Source: Leifsonia sp. Leaf264 (GTDB lineage Bacteria; Actinomycetota; Actinomycetes; Actinomycetales; Microbacteriaceae). From it: a stretch of DNA of 64,000 nt. The stretch lies in assembly GCF_001422325.1 (NCBI RefSeq), contig NZ_LMMR01000001.1, positions 435,256 through 499,255 on the forward strand, read 5' to 3'. Below are positions 1 through 8,445 of the stretch, piece by piece; position 1 is the stretch's first letter; the number at the start of each line of letters is the position of its first letter. A model generated the notes under the pieces. That model saw nothing but the letters and a program-made list of their open reading frames with translations. It ran no database searches and was not told the DNA's origin. The position numbers and the translations under genes are program-made.

Positions 1-8
1 AGGATGCA

Positions 9-1238
9 ATGAAGGAACAGTTCCGCGGGCACTACCCGCTCACGCACGACGAGCGCGAACATCTCTGGCAGAACGCGACGTTCGTTCTCGACAGCAACGT
101 GCTTCTAGCCCTCTACGATTTCGGGGACTCAGCCCGCACCTCCTACATCGAAGGACTCAAGTCAGTCGCGGACCGGCTGTGGATGCCGCACCAAGTCGGC
201 ACTGAGTTCCATCGAAACCGCCGTCGAGTCGCCAAAGATGCGACTACACCCCACGCGTCAGCCACAAAGGCGCTTGAGGATGCAGTGAAGACTGCCGCAC
301 GCGAGGTGAAACGGCTCGGCGCACGCGATGAACTCCTCCAGGCCGACGCTCACCTGGTCGCCCTCGAAGAGGCGGTCAGCAAGGTCAAAGAGGCGCTGGA
401 TGACTCCAGGAAGCGCTTCGAGACGGAACGTGCGGGTAACCGGGATGCCGTACTCGACGAGCTCGATCAGCTCTACACGGACGAACGCGTCGGTAAGCCC
501 TTCTCCCCGAAGCGGCTGACGAAGGAGCGTGCTCGAGCCGAACTGCGCATCGTCGAGAAGATCCCGCCGGGGTTCTCGGACGTAGACAAGGTTGGCGACG
601 CGGCGTTCGGGGATCAGTTCCTCTGGGTTCAAACGATGCGCCAGGCGAAGAGGTCGCGCCGAGGCGTCATCCTTGTGACGGACGACAGCACGAAGGATGA
701 CTGGAGCCGCGGCGGTCGGCCACTCCCCGAACTGCTCACGGAGTTCTATAGGAACACCGGCGAGCTAGTAGACGTCATCGACTCGGCCGCGTTCTACCGT
801 GGGGTAACCAAGCGGTTCGCGACGGTCGAGCAAGCCACCGTCGACGAAGTCACCCGCGAAATTGCTACCGCCGCCACGCATGCGAGAGTCCACGTGCCGA
901 ACGTTTCGTTCTTTCCACCGCCTCCCCCGCCCGTCTTCCTCAGCCCAGGGGTGCTTGAGGGGATGCAGAAGGCCTTCGCTGTCGTAGCAAAGAATCGGGG
1001 GGTGGTGCCCACTATCAAGCTCCCGACGAACTGGCCCGCCTTGAACCTCTCTACTGATTCACTCGCCAACATCACTGCTGCCATCCAGACGTTGGCGGTC
1101 GCTGCGTCGCTGGTCGCCGAAGCTGAGCAGTTGGAAGAGGTCGACCTGGACGACGGAGACGACGAGCTCGAAGAACCGATCCATGCGGCGGATTCGAACA
1201 TTGAACTTGATGTCGATCCACCATCTCAGGAGGAATGA
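9..1238 (+). CDS. PIN-like domain (DUF4935-type) protein
   Basis: A 409-residue protein whose N-terminal half resembles the PIN-like DUF4935 family of putative RNases. Visible signs are an acidic start motif VLDSNVLLALY near residues 26-36 (Asp28), a conserved EFHRNR segment, GDQFLW near residue 205 and VTDDSTKDDW just after it. The C-terminal 150 residues are low in complexity (a polyproline run, an acidic tail). It lies immediately left of a Pycsar-type defence operon in a mobile element, so a defensive or toxin-like nuclease role is plausible but inferred. The start has only a weak Shine-Dalgarno sequence (AGGA) in the few bases available upstream. Confidence 0.7.
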   Translation: MKEQFRGHYPLTHDEREHLWQNATFVLDSNVLLALYDFGDSARTSYIEGLKSVADRLWMPHQVGTEFHRNRRRVAKDATTPHASATKALEDAVKTAAREVKRLGARDELLQADAHLVALEEAVSKVKEALDDSRKRFETERAGNRDAVLDELDQLYTDERVGKPFSPKRLTKERARAELRIVEKIPPGFSDVDKVGDAAFGDQFLWVQTMRQAKRSRRGVILVTDDSTKDDWSRGGRPLPELLTEFYRNTGELVDVIDSAAFYRGVTKRFATVEQATVDEVTREIATAATHARVHVPNVSFFPPPPPPVFLSPGVLEGMQKAFAVVAKNRGVVPTIKLPTNWPALNLSTDSLANITAAIQTLAVAASLVAEAEQLEEVDLDDGDDELEEPIHAADSNIELDVDPPSQEE

Positions 1239-1713
1239 GGCACCGGTGACGACCGAACACGCTCTACTGACCGGCGAAAACGATCCGCACTGGCGACTTA
1301 GCGATTGATGAACTCGGTGATCTCCTCGTCGTTGGCCGGGTAACGCTCGCCACGAGGGCCAGACCATCGCGAAGAACTTCTAGCGCGAACTCTGGAATTT
1401 CATCGGCTAGGTAGCCGCCCGCGACGAAACCCGGCACGCCAGTCGTGGTGGCCGGGCTCTTCGTGAGGCACGTTCAGAAGTCATTCGTTTCCAAGTCCGC
1501 CTTTCGTCGATCCCAATAGCCGTGTGTCGGGATCAGCCAGGACCGAGATCTTGGCCTCCCTCGCTGAGAACGCAGGCGCGACTAGACCATCTACGGGCGT
1601 CGCCAAGGCGTCTCACGTATGTGCGACGACCCAGGGAGTGCCGGAGAAGGGATACGACATGCATGTCTGAAGCCGCAGATAGAGTGACGACCACCAGTGA
1701 CCAAGGGAGATCG
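1239..1713. other. intergenic, holds left copy of a direct repeat
   Basis: No convincing gene. Positions 1431-1484 nearly repeat 3866-3917, which is the 3' end of the minus-strand gene 3853-4479. Read on the minus strand the left copy still encodes the peptide EEPGHHDWRAGF, against EEPGRHDWRAGL in the intact gene, so this looks like a decayed gene end. Confidence 0.6.
1431..1484 (+). repeat. direct repeat, left copy (Pycsar cassette flank)
   Basis: About 85-90% identical to 3866-3917 over some 54 bases. The two copies bracket the Pycsar operon in the same orientation. Confidence 0.7.
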
Positions 1714-2427
1714 ATGACGCAATTCGGTGACGCGTTCGACGGCAAGATGAACGAGATCCTCGCCACGCCCTGGAACTCGGAGAATGCAAGGGTTGTGCCG
1801 AAGACGGAAGACGTCGCCCAGCGTGACGGCGCCAAGCTGATCGAGGCGACGTTCATGTACGCGGACATGGCCGACTCCACCCTCCTCGTCAAGAGGTACA
1901 AGAAGGAATTCGCAGCCCGAGTCGTTCGCATGTACATGCGCGCGTCCGTCGACTGCATCCGCAACAGGGGCGGTCACATCCGCAGCTTCGACGGGGACAG
2001 GGTGATGGGCGTGTTCATCGGCGACAGGCGCAGGAACGACGCCGTCGAGGCTGCCCTCAACCTTTCATGGGTTGTCGATCAGGTCATCAACCCGAAACTA
2101 AAGGCATGGCTCGCAAGGTCGAACTCGGCTACATGGTCTGTCGCCCACCGGTCGGGCATCGATGACGGAGAGACACTCATCGTCCGCGGAGGTGCCCGCA
2201 ACAACAGCGACCTCGTGTCAATCGGCAACGCGCCGAATATAGCCGCGAAGCTCAGCGGCATTCGGGGCGAAAGCGGGAGCATCACGATCACGAGCCGCGT
2301 GTACGACGTGCTCAGCGAAGGCAACAAAATGTCCGGCGACACAGCCATGTGGAAGAAGAGGGATGAAGCCGCGGTCGGCCCTCACGCCGTCTCCACTTAC
2401 AGCTGCGGCTGGATGCGGAAGCCATGA
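1714..2427 (+). CDS. Pycsar-type class III nucleotide cyclase (first copy)
   Basis: A 237-residue stand-alone class III cyclase domain. YADMADST carries the first metal-binding Asp (Asp51) and FDGDRVMGVFIGD the second (Asp95). GNAPNIAAKL matches the N-x-x-A-A-R/K catalytic motif with Lys in place of Arg. It has no sensor or membrane domain, as in PycC cyclases that make cCMP or cUMP on phage infection. The ATG at 1714 follows GGGAG and gives the same length and the same Asp positions as the second cyclase at 3025. The stop overlaps the effector start (ATGA), so translation is coupled. The pyrimidine product is inferred from the effector next door, not from residues I can prove. Confidence 0.82.
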   Translation: MTQFGDAFDGKMNEILATPWNSENARVVPKTEDVAQRDGAKLIEATFMYADMADSTLLVKRYKKEFAARVVRMYMRASVDCIRNRGGHIRSFDGDRVMGVFIGDRRRNDAVEAALNLSWVVDQVINPKLKAWLARSNSATWSVAHRSGIDDGETLIVRGGARNNSDLVSIGNAPNIAAKLSGIRGESGSITITSRVYDVLSEGNKMSGDTAMWKKRDEAAVGPHAVSTYSCGWMRKP

Positions 2428-2966
2428 AGAGGCGGACGTCCGAGGAGGCGGCTTCCACGAATCCGAACGCTATCGACACCGCTTGGCGTATCCATGCCGC
2501 CCAGACCGAATGGACTGGCAAGGTCGACGCGAAGGCGTCCTTCGCGTTCGCACTCGAGTCGGCAGCGATCGCCACCGTCGTAGCGCTGTCCGCGAAAGAC
2601 CGGCTGTTCTCTGCTCTGCCCGGACTCACGCCTTGGCTGTACTGGCCCGGTCTGTTGTTGCTCTTAGTCGGCGCCGGGCTCGCCGTGACCGTCGTGGCCC
2701 CTCGTCTACGGGGCCGTACAGCCAGGTCCGAGTCCGCTTCGAACTACATCTACTTCGGGCACGCCCGCAACTGGAAGGCAACCGATCTGGAAGCCGCCCT
2801 CCGGACAACCGACATACTCCCGCAGCTCTCCCGGCAGATCACCGCGATGGCCAAGATCTCGTGGAAGAAGCATGTCCGGGTGCAATGGTCGCTGTGGTCG
2901 GCGACACTCGGCGGCCTTGCTCTGGTGGCTTGTGGGTTGATCGCATCGTTCTGGCCAGCGGCATGA
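2424..2966 (+). CDS. Pycsar transmembrane effector (PycTM-like)
   Basis: A 180-residue protein with the PycTM-type N-terminal signature AWRIHAAQTEWTGKVDAKAS (residues 20-39). Hydrophobic segments lie at about residues 40-56, 70-92 and 153-177. In Pycsar defence the membrane effector is opened or assembled by a cyclic pyrimidine nucleotide and kills or arrests the infected cell by damaging the membrane. The gene starts inside the stop of cyclase 1 and is followed 58 bases later by cyclase 2, so all three probably form one operon. The family call is good; the mechanism is taken from the family. Confidence 0.8.
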   Translation: MKRRTSEEAASTNPNAIDTAWRIHAAQTEWTGKVDAKASFAFALESAAIATVVALSAKDRLFSALPGLTPWLYWPGLLLLLVGAGLAVTVVAPRLRGRTARSESASNYIYFGHARNWKATDLEAALRTTDILPQLSRQITAMAKISWKKHVRVQWSLWSATLGGLALVACGLIASFWPAA

Positions 2967-3024
2967 GACGCCCAGACGGCAGCAGTCGGCCTCACCGCCG
3001 ACACGAAAAGGAAACCCGACGAAG

Positions 3025-3729
3025 ATGACCTATTTCGAGAACGAGCTCGTCGGCTTTGCAGACAAGACATATCGCGCCGCTTGGACGACACGGGCGGGAC
3101 GTAAGGTTCCTGACGTCGATGACCTCACTGCTGGCAACCAAGCCGTCACATTCGAAGGCGCCGTACTCTACGCAGACCTCACCGAGTCAACCGCGCTTGT
3201 GCGCGGCTACTACAACTGGTTCGCCGCAGACATCTACAAGACCTACCTCTATTGCGCAGGCCGGATCATCACCAGCTGCGGTGGCTCGATCACCGCCTAC
3301 GACGGGGACAGAGTGATGGGCGTGTTCATCGGCGATACCAAAGCCGATGATGCGGCACTCGCCGGCCTGAAAATCAACTACGCCGTCCGCGAGATCCTCA
3401 ACCCCGCCCTCGTACGTCAGTTCGGCGACGGCCTCAAAGGTTTCGTGCTCAGGCAGAAGGTCGGCATCGACATTTCTGAACTCTTCGTTGCAAAGACCGG
3501 CGTACGAGCGTCCAACGACCTGGTTTGGGTCGGGAATGCCGCAAATAACGCGGCCAAGATGGCAGCGCTCGATCTCGGCTATTCGACTTACATCACAGAA
3601 CCCGTACGTGACGCCCTGTCTGAAAACGCTCGCTACGGCGGGTCTCCTCGCCAGGACATGTGGTCGAGGACCTTCACATCCGCGGTGCCCGGCACGGTGT
3701 ATGGGTCCGGCTGGCAGTCGTCGATCTAA
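3025..3729 (+). CDS. Pycsar-type class III nucleotide cyclase (second copy)
   Basis: A 234-residue cyclase homologous to the protein at 1714-2427. It has VLYADLTEST with Asp51, YDGDRVMGVFIGD with Asp95, and VGNAANNAAKM as the catalytic Asn motif. The GIDISELFVAKTGVRASNDL stretch resembles PycC proteins more closely than the equivalent stretch of copy 1 does. All metal ligands are present in both copies, so neither is obviously dead. Two cyclases around one effector is not the usual one-cyclase, one-effector Pycsar layout. The start follows a GGAAA stretch. Confidence 0.8.
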   Translation: MTYFENELVGFADKTYRAAWTTRAGRKVPDVDDLTAGNQAVTFEGAVLYADLTESTALVRGYYNWFAADIYKTYLYCAGRIITSCGGSITAYDGDRVMGVFIGDTKADDAALAGLKINYAVREILNPALVRQFGDGLKGFVLRQKVGIDISELFVAKTGVRASNDLVWVGNAANNAAKMAALDLGYSTYITEPVRDALSENARYGGSPRQDMWSRTFTSAVPGTVYGSGWQSSI

Positions 3730-3803
3730 GCCGAGCCAGTAGATGCGGATCCCGATGGCCCGGTAGGTCCCCTCTGCGGCCATCATGCACAGCACGACCC
3801 TAA

Positions 3804-3831
3804 GTCGACCATGAGCTAGCTCAAGGTCGAC
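3804..3831. repeat. 28-bp near-perfect dyad after the Pycsar operon
   Basis: GTCGACC (3804-3810) and GGTCGAC (3825-3831) flank the palindrome GAGCTAGCTC. No T-run follows, so it may be an operator, a processing hairpin or a weak terminator. Confidence 0.5.
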
Positions 3832-3852
3832 GAACCCTGCCGTCCTCCATCA

Positions 3853-4479
3853 TCACCCCAAGAGTCCGGCACGCCAGTCATGGCGGCCGGGCTCTTCGTC
3901 AAGCTGGTCAGAAGACATCGCTGTTTTCATAGATCGAAGGCGCGGCGACCGGGCTCTGAGGTGAACGATAGTTGACACCCCGAAGTCGGCATCGGTCGAG
4001 ACCTGCACTTGGATGTTCCTCCCGTGTCCGTTCTCGCCGCACATCAAAACCTCGATCGGCCTGATGATCCCGTCGAGGGTACGGCAAGCCGCAAGCCGCA
4101 ACTCCTCGGTCACGCACCCGGTGACCATCACATCCACCTGAGGCCATCGGTAGTTGAACCGATAGGCGAACTCGACGTCGCCGTGAAGGCCGATGGCCAG
4201 GAGTACTTCCTCGAGCTTGAGAACCAGGCGTTGAAGTTCGTCGACCGACACATCGCCGGGGTGGGCGTCCCGCCCGATGTAGTGAACAAACTCGTAGCCG
4301 TTCTCACCGAGGATGAGGCGAGAGTCCCAGTCCTCCCATGACGTGAAGCGGCCAGCCGCCCACTGCACCTGCGCGAATCGGGCCGCGTGGTGCGCCCACT
4401 CCGGCGGCACGCCGATGGCCAGCAGGTTCTCCTCAGCCTGGGTGCCCGAGGCCGCCGTAGGTTCGGTACGCGTCTTCAT
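3853..4479 (-). CDS. conserved-looking hypothetical protein
   Basis: A 208-residue protein of unknown function with no motif I recognise. The ATG at 4479 overlaps the stop of the upstream gene 4479-5465 by one base (ATGA), which fixes the start and shows coupling. The last 60 bases are duplicated at 1431-1484 on the other side of the Pycsar operon. It is the last gene of the long minus-strand replication operon. Confidence 0.65.
   Translation of the reverse strand: MKTRTEPTAASGTQAEENLLAIGVPPEWAHHAARFAQVQWAAGRFTSWEDWDSRLILGENGYEFVHYIGRDAHPGDVSVDELQRLVLKLEEVLLAIGLHGDVEFAYRFNYRWPQVDVMVTGCVTEELRLAACRTLDGIIRPIEVLMCGENGHGRNIQVQVSTDADFGVSTIVHLRARSPRLRSMKTAMSSDQLDEEPGRHDWRAGLLG
3866..3917 (+). repeat. 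direct repeat, right copy (Pycsar cassette flank)
   Basis: Partner of 1431-1484. It lies within the 3' end of the gene at 3853-4479. Confidence 0.7.
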
Positions 4480-5465
4480 CAGAAGTTGTCCACGTCGTTC
4501 TCGCCGGCGGTTTCCGCGGTGCTGCGTGGCCGCCAGATCGAGTGCCAAGTGAACGGGCCGTCGTCATCTCGGAACCCCACCGTGAAGTTCGGGATGTAGC
4601 CGGACGTCGCATACGGCGTCGCAACGCGTTCCACATCGCTCACTGCGTCGGTCCCGAGCGCCCATCGATCGTCGACGTGCACGGTGATCCTGGGCAACGG
4701 GTCTCGCGCGCCGTCGTACTTCTCGTGCGTCACTTCGACACGACCGGTCTTGCCCAGCTGAGCGAGAGTCTCGGTCATCCGCTCGGTGACCGTCGCGAGC
4801 ATCTCCGGCGTCGCGGACTCCTCAGTCGCCATCGCGCCGAGAACCCAGAACCCGGTGCCGTAGCCGAAGTCATCGGATCCTCGGCCATGCTGGCCAGTTT
4901 CGAACGTCGTCGACAGAGCACCAACGTGCAGTTGGCGAATCTGCCACCAAGTGAGCCCGTGGCGGAGCCCGCGGAAGCCCGCCAGTCGCCGCGCTTCTGC
5001 CTCGTCGGCTCCGCCTTGCACCTGCAGGATGCGAACCACCGCGTCGAACTGCTCCGCCGCACTGTCGAAACGGCCGAACTCCTTCTGTTCGCGGTAGTAG
5101 TCGTTGTTGAGACCGTTGCCGAGCCAGGTCAGCTGTCCTTGCGCAGCGGCCTCCTCGCGCCGCGGTGGCCAGAGGTTCATCGCGAGAGCCCGTCCGCGTG
5201 CATCTGCCACCCGTGTGATCGCCGTCTCCACGTCGTCGTACGAGTCAACGGACGACCGGTACGAGGCGATCTCGATCTCGGCGACGGACGTCCTCACGGC
5301 GACCGCCCCGCGGAAACCGTGCACCGTCAACTCGACAGGGGTATCCCTGCCGAGTACGCCTTCGATCCGGTACTCGAGGAGTGACCCGGGCCGAGGCTCC
5401 ACCAAGGTGAAGGCCTCCTTCAGCTGGACCTCGAGTTCGCGTCGTGTTGTTGTTGTTGTTTGCAT
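4479..5465 (-). CDS. hypothetical protein
   Basis: A 328-residue protein with no recognised domain. The N-terminus is a run of threonines from an ACA repeat. A good AAAGGAG Shine-Dalgarno sequence precedes the ATG at 5465, and a small GACC-GGAA-GGTC hairpin sits just upstream of it. The string CAAACAAC, the loop sequence of the leaders described below, occurs here directly after the start codon but without flanking stems. The gene is co-transcribed with 5499-6152 upstream and coupled to 3853-4479 downstream. Confidence 0.65.
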   Translation of the reverse strand: MQTTTTTRRELEVQLKEAFTLVEPRPGSLLEYRIEGVLGRDTPVELTVHGFRGAVAVRTSVAEIEIASYRSSVDSYDDVETAITRVADARGRALAMNLWPPRREEAAAQGQLTWLGNGLNNDYYREQKEFGRFDSAAEQFDAVVRILQVQGGADEAEARRLAGFRGLRHGLTWWQIRQLHVGALSTTFETGQHGRGSDDFGYGTGFWVLGAMATEESATPEMLATVTERMTETLAQLGKTGRVEVTHEKYDGARDPLPRITVHVDDRWALGTDAVSDVERVATPYATSGYIPNFTVGFRDDDGPFTWHSIWRPRSTAETAGENDVDNF

Positions 5466-5498
5466 TGCGTTCTCCTTTGTCTGACCTTCCGGTCGCCA

Positions 5499-6152
5499 TC
5501 ACCAGCTGAGATCCCAGCTGGCTTCGTAGTTGTTCTGATGGCTCAGCGAGCCGCCGGTTGACGTCGTAACTTGCCACTGCCGAGCCATCGTTGCCATGCG
5601 CAGGATCGTCCGGATCTCACCGTCCGTCAGGACACCGGGGTCGGTCACCGCAACGTCCACGAAGTCGTGAAAGCGACGGTCATCGCCGTAAACGACCCGG
5701 CCCTCGCCGACCCGTCGGCCCTGCAAGACGCTGTGTGCGGTGGACGCCGCCTGCTGACGGATGCCGCGCCGCTCCCCCGACCTCGAAACCCGACGCACGG
5801 AGCCAACCTCTGTCGTCACGTCCATCGCCTGAACCCCGCGCGACCAATGCCCGAACGCGACCCGCCCGCGCAGACCGCCGTCGACCATCGCCTGCGCGAC
5901 CTCCTCCGCAACCAGCCTCAGCAACCCGTCGTCCGCCGAACCGTCAACGGCCAGGTCACCGACGCGAACATCGACGTCGTGTCGTGGCCCGTGGTCGCGA
6001 CCGAACGTCAGCTCGACAGTGTTGGTCTCCCGGACAAGGGTGCGGAGTGTCAGGTCGGTGAGGGCGTCGCGGACCGCGGTGAAACCGTGGAGGTGGGTGG
6101 CGTCGGGCGGTGTGGCGCCAGCTGACAGCAGCTGGGTGTGAGCAGCGTTCAT
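5499..6152 (-). CDS. hypothetical protein
   Basis: A 217-residue soluble protein of unknown function. The start overlaps the stop of the 48-residue membrane protein upstream (ATGA), which decides the start at 6152. It sits in the minus-strand replication operon; nothing in the sequence reveals its activity. Confidence 0.62.
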   Translation of the reverse strand: MNAAHTQLLSAGATPPDATHLHGFTAVRDALTDLTLRTLVRETNTVELTFGRDHGPRHDVDVRVGDLAVDGSADDGLLRLVAEEVAQAMVDGGLRGRVAFGHWSRGVQAMDVTTEVGSVRRVSRSGERRGIRQQAASTAHSVLQGRRVGEGRVVYGDDRRFHDFVDVAVTDPGVLTDGEIRTILRMATMARQWQVTTSTGGSLSHQNNYEASWDLSW

Positions 6153-6295
6153 CGGCCAGCCTTCCGGTGCACCCGGTTGGCGTGAGCGGCCACGACCATC
6201 GTCGCGATTGCGTACGTCACAGGGCCGAGCACTACCGCAGCTATGACGCCCGCGATCAAGGTCAGGGCGATAGCCGCCAGCATGTATGAAGTCAT
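6149..6295 (-). CDS. small single-span membrane protein
   Basis: A 48-residue open frame: a hydrophobic stretch of about 30 residues (from LAAIALTL through VLGPVTYA) followed by a basic tail ending HRKAGR. It is supported by the ATGA overlap with the next gene and by its good membrane-protein composition. A purine-rich GAGAGAC tract precedes the start. Upstream is a run of GAACC-type pentanucleotide repeats. Confidence 0.6.
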   Translation of the reverse strand: MTSYMLAAIALTLIAGVIAAVVLGPVTYAIATMVVAAHANRVHRKAGR

Positions 6296-6315
6296 TTCAG
6301 GTCTCTCTTCTCTCT

Positions 6316-6355
6316 CGGCTCGGTTCGGTTCAGTTCGGTTCGGTTCGGTTCGGTG
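6316..6355. repeat. pentanucleotide tandem repeat (CGGTT)8
   Basis: Eight 5-bp units, six exactly CGGTT and two one-base variants (CGGCT, CAGTT), plus a final CGGTG. The array lies about 20 bases upstream of the start of the gene at 6149-6295 and is a possible slippage site affecting its expression. Confidence 0.75.
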
Positions 6356-6412
6356 TGCTCTTCGGCTGGCTAGTCGAAGGGCAACCCCCGCTAGTGGCGG
6401 GGAACGGGGTTG

Positions 6413-6961
6413 TCAGACGCCGTAGTCGACGACCGGGGCGGTGAGTGGCTCAGGAGAGCTGATGCCCAAGCCGCCGTTCACCCATCGGGCCTTCGTCGGC
6501 GTCTCGCCACGCGTCTCGCTGATCGCCCAGCGCAGTCCGGTCACGGTCGTCACCCATCCGTCGCCCGGCACAGCCAGGCCGACAGTCGGGACATCGACGA
6601 GTGCAGCGCGGATCGCATCGATGTCGAGGCCGACCTCGTCCAGGTCGATGATCCGGTCGGCGCCGATGTGGTGCGAGACCAGCGAGGCGGACTCCACCTC
6701 GATCAGCGGGACGAAAGAGCCGGCGCGCTCCGGGAGGTTGTGCAGGGTGAGGCGGGCGACAGCCTGGATCAGCTTGGTCTTGCCGGAACCATGGCGGCCG
6801 ACAATTGCTACCGGGCTGCGGCGGCCGGAGACGACCTCGTTCAGGAGGGTGTTGACCTCGGGGCTGTTGGTGAAGGAGTAGGCAGCGGTCATGTACTTGC
6901 TCGAGTAGCCGCTCTTCGCGAGGAGCGAGAGGGGGAATGAGATCTGACGGTCGGTTGGCAT
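6413..6961 (-). CDS. small P-loop ATPase
   Basis: A 182-residue protein with a Walker A motif GRHGSGKT near residue 57 and a Walker B-like hydrophobic-acidic stretch later (IIDLDEV). It is smaller than a normal AAA+ ATPase. In a replication operon it could be a helicase-loader-like or partition-type ATPase, but that is inference. The start at 6961 is preceded by a CAAACAAC leader (6962-7036). Confidence 0.65.
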   Translation of the reverse strand: MPTDRQISFPLSLLAKSGYSSKYMTAAYSFTNSPEVNTLLNEVVSGRRSPVAIVGRHGSGKTKLIQAVARLTLHNLPERAGSFVPLIEVESASLVSHHIGADRIIDLDEVGLDIDAIRAALVDVPTVGLAVPGDGWVTTVTGLRWAISETRGETPTKARWVNGGLGISSPEPLTAPVVDYGV

Positions 6962-7036
6962 TGGCTGTCCTTCGGTTGTGTTCTTCCGGGCTCTTCGTCC
7001 CGCTCACATAGAGGTGCCGAGTTGTTTGCCGCTAGT
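6962..7036 (-). promoter_or_regulatory. CAAACAAC leader, copy b
   Basis: Invariant loop CAAACAAC (7028 to 7021), here with a poorly paired stem, then ACCTC (7015 to 7011). TGTG (7008-7005) pairs with CACA (6980-6977), and the AAGG of the Shine-Dalgarno sequence (6972-6969) can pair with the conserved CCT. It begins just after the stop codon of 7032-7574. Confidence 0.68.
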
Positions 7037-7574
7037 CAGAAGTCGAGGTTCGAGTCCCCTCGCCGACCGGCCGCCCGTCGAACACAGCCTCCAGAAGATC
7101 GGCAACGGCATCGGCGATCGCGTCGTTGTGCTCGTCGAAGTCCGGGTGGTCAGCCGCCTGCCCGCGGAAATCGCCGACCAGGTAGTCGTTCCACACGGTG
7201 AGGCCCGTGTGGACGACGCCAAAGGTCTCGGCGAGCGTCATCCGCACGCGGAAATGCCCGCCGTGGATCGACGGCAGCAGGACCAGATGCGACACCTGGA
7301 TGTCGCCGCGCGGGCTCACGTAGAGGCCGTCGGTGTCCTTGGCGGCGAGGATCGCGTCATCGGCCAGGGCCAGCGCCCCGCGCACCAGGTCGGTGTACCG
7401 CCAGCCGAGCTGCGGCCATCCCTCAACGTCGCCCACCTCTGCGCGGAAATCGCGGACGTCGTTTTCGACCAGCCGGATTGCCGATTCGCCGACCACGGAC
7501 TCGAACTCGGGGTATCGGGGCAGCCACAGTTCTCCTCCGATGTTGGCGTCGAGCATCACGTTGGAGCTGTTCAT
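7032..7574 (-). CDS. hypothetical protein
   Basis: A 180-residue soluble protein without recognised domains, acidic at the C-terminus. Its start overlaps the stop of the preceding gene (7571-8350) by four bases. Part of the replication operon. Confidence 0.62.
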   Translation of the reverse strand: MNSSNVMLDANIGGELWLPRYPEFESVVGESAIRLVENDVRDFRAEVGDVEGWPQLGWRYTDLVRGALALADDAILAAKDTDGLYVSPRGDIQVSHLVLLPSIHGGHFRVRMTLAETFGVVHTGLTVWNDYLVGDFRGQAADHPDFDEHNDAIADAVADLLEAVFDGRPVGEGTRTSTSD

Positions 7575-8350
7575 CGGTAGTCCACCTCCCGGCCCTGGCC
7601 GCCCCGCGTAGCGGTGATCTGACGGCCCAGACGGGCGACGAGCTCGTCCAGCGACCCTGACCAGCGGAACGCGTGGAGCGTGGATGTGTGGGGCCTGTTC
7701 ACGCCGTTACCGCCTACGGTCTCCTCGATCCAAATCCTCCGGTCAACGGAGCCCGGTTGTTGGACGATGGCGAACGCAGCGTGCCATCCGCGCCGCTCAG
7801 CCGTGACCGTGAACCGACACGCTTCGCCTGCATCGAGTGTGGCGCGCAGCTGATCGACGTCGAGGTAGGCGCGGGTGAACGCAGCTCCGCGGATCTGCTG
7901 CCACGCGAACGCGGTGAACCCCTCCTCCGCGCGTCCCACCTCCCGCACCTCGTTGTCGAGCGCCTCGTCGACAGCCTGCGCCGTCGTGCGTTCCCGCTGC
8001 CCTACCCGACTCTCGTCATGCGACGCTCGCCTGGAGACGATCCTCTGGAACGAGTACGGCGCTTCGAATGTCGTGCCGTCGATGTCCGTCACCGTTTCGG
8101 TTTCGGTCTCCCACGCGGCGAGGATCGGGATACGCCAACCGTCTGCGGTTTCGAACGGAGAGCCGATCGAGTGTCGGTACTCATCCTCGGAGGAGAAACC
8201 GAAACGGAGACCGGTGTCCTCACGGTGAGTGCAGCGGCCGGCGGTGCGGTTCTCGCATATGTCGTGCTGGTGTTCGACGGCGCCTTCCCATTCGCACAGG
8301 CAGACAACTCCCTCCTCGTCGACGGTTCTGATGTCCTGACCAAGGTCCAT
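7571..8350 (-). CDS. hypothetical protein
   Basis: A 259-residue protein of unknown function. The ATG at 8350 was chosen because it lies eight bases after a strong GGAGG. That Shine-Dalgarno sequence is predicted to be masked by the upstream leader (8351-8445). A longer in-frame extension exists but has no ribosome site and runs into the primase gene. Confidence 0.62.
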   Translation of the reverse strand: MDLGQDIRTVDEEGVVCLCEWEGAVEHQHDICENRTAGRCTHREDTGLRFGFSSEDEYRHSIGSPFETADGWRIPILAAWETETETVTDIDGTTFEAPYSFQRIVSRRASHDESRVGQRERTTAQAVDEALDNEVREVGRAEEGFTAFAWQQIRGAAFTRAYLDVDQLRATLDAGEACRFTVTAERRGWHAAFAIVQQPGSVDRRIWIEETVGGNGVNRPHTSTLHAFRWSGSLDELVARLGRQITATRGGQGREVDYR

Positions 8351-8445
8351 TCGTGGACCTCCTCTCTGCCGCCTGAGCGGCGAATCGTGGACCGTGGCGG
8401 TGTTCGCGTCGGTCGTAGAGAGGTGGCGGGTTGTTTGCCGCCAGT
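8351..8445 (-). promoter_or_regulatory. CAAACAAC leader, copy c
   Basis: The best-formed copy. The CAAACAAC loop (8437 to 8430) closes a six-pair stem TGGCGG/CCGCCA. CCTCTCT (8423-8417) is perfectly complementary to AGAGAGG (8367-8361), which overlaps the Shine-Dalgarno sequence of 7571-8350. It starts at the stop codon of the primase gene. Confidence 0.75.

Noticed and set aside
5455-5462. CAAACAAC at the start of gene 4479-5465 as a seventh leader copy
   Set aside because: It follows the start codon as part of an ACA repeat and has neither flanking stem nor ACCTC.
7043-7065. GGTTCGAGTCCCCTCGCC resembles a tRNA T-arm and might be a second attachment site
   Set aside because: It lies in the coding end of 7032-7574, has no acceptor or anticodon stem, and differs from the tRNA-Gln 3' end after 11 bases.
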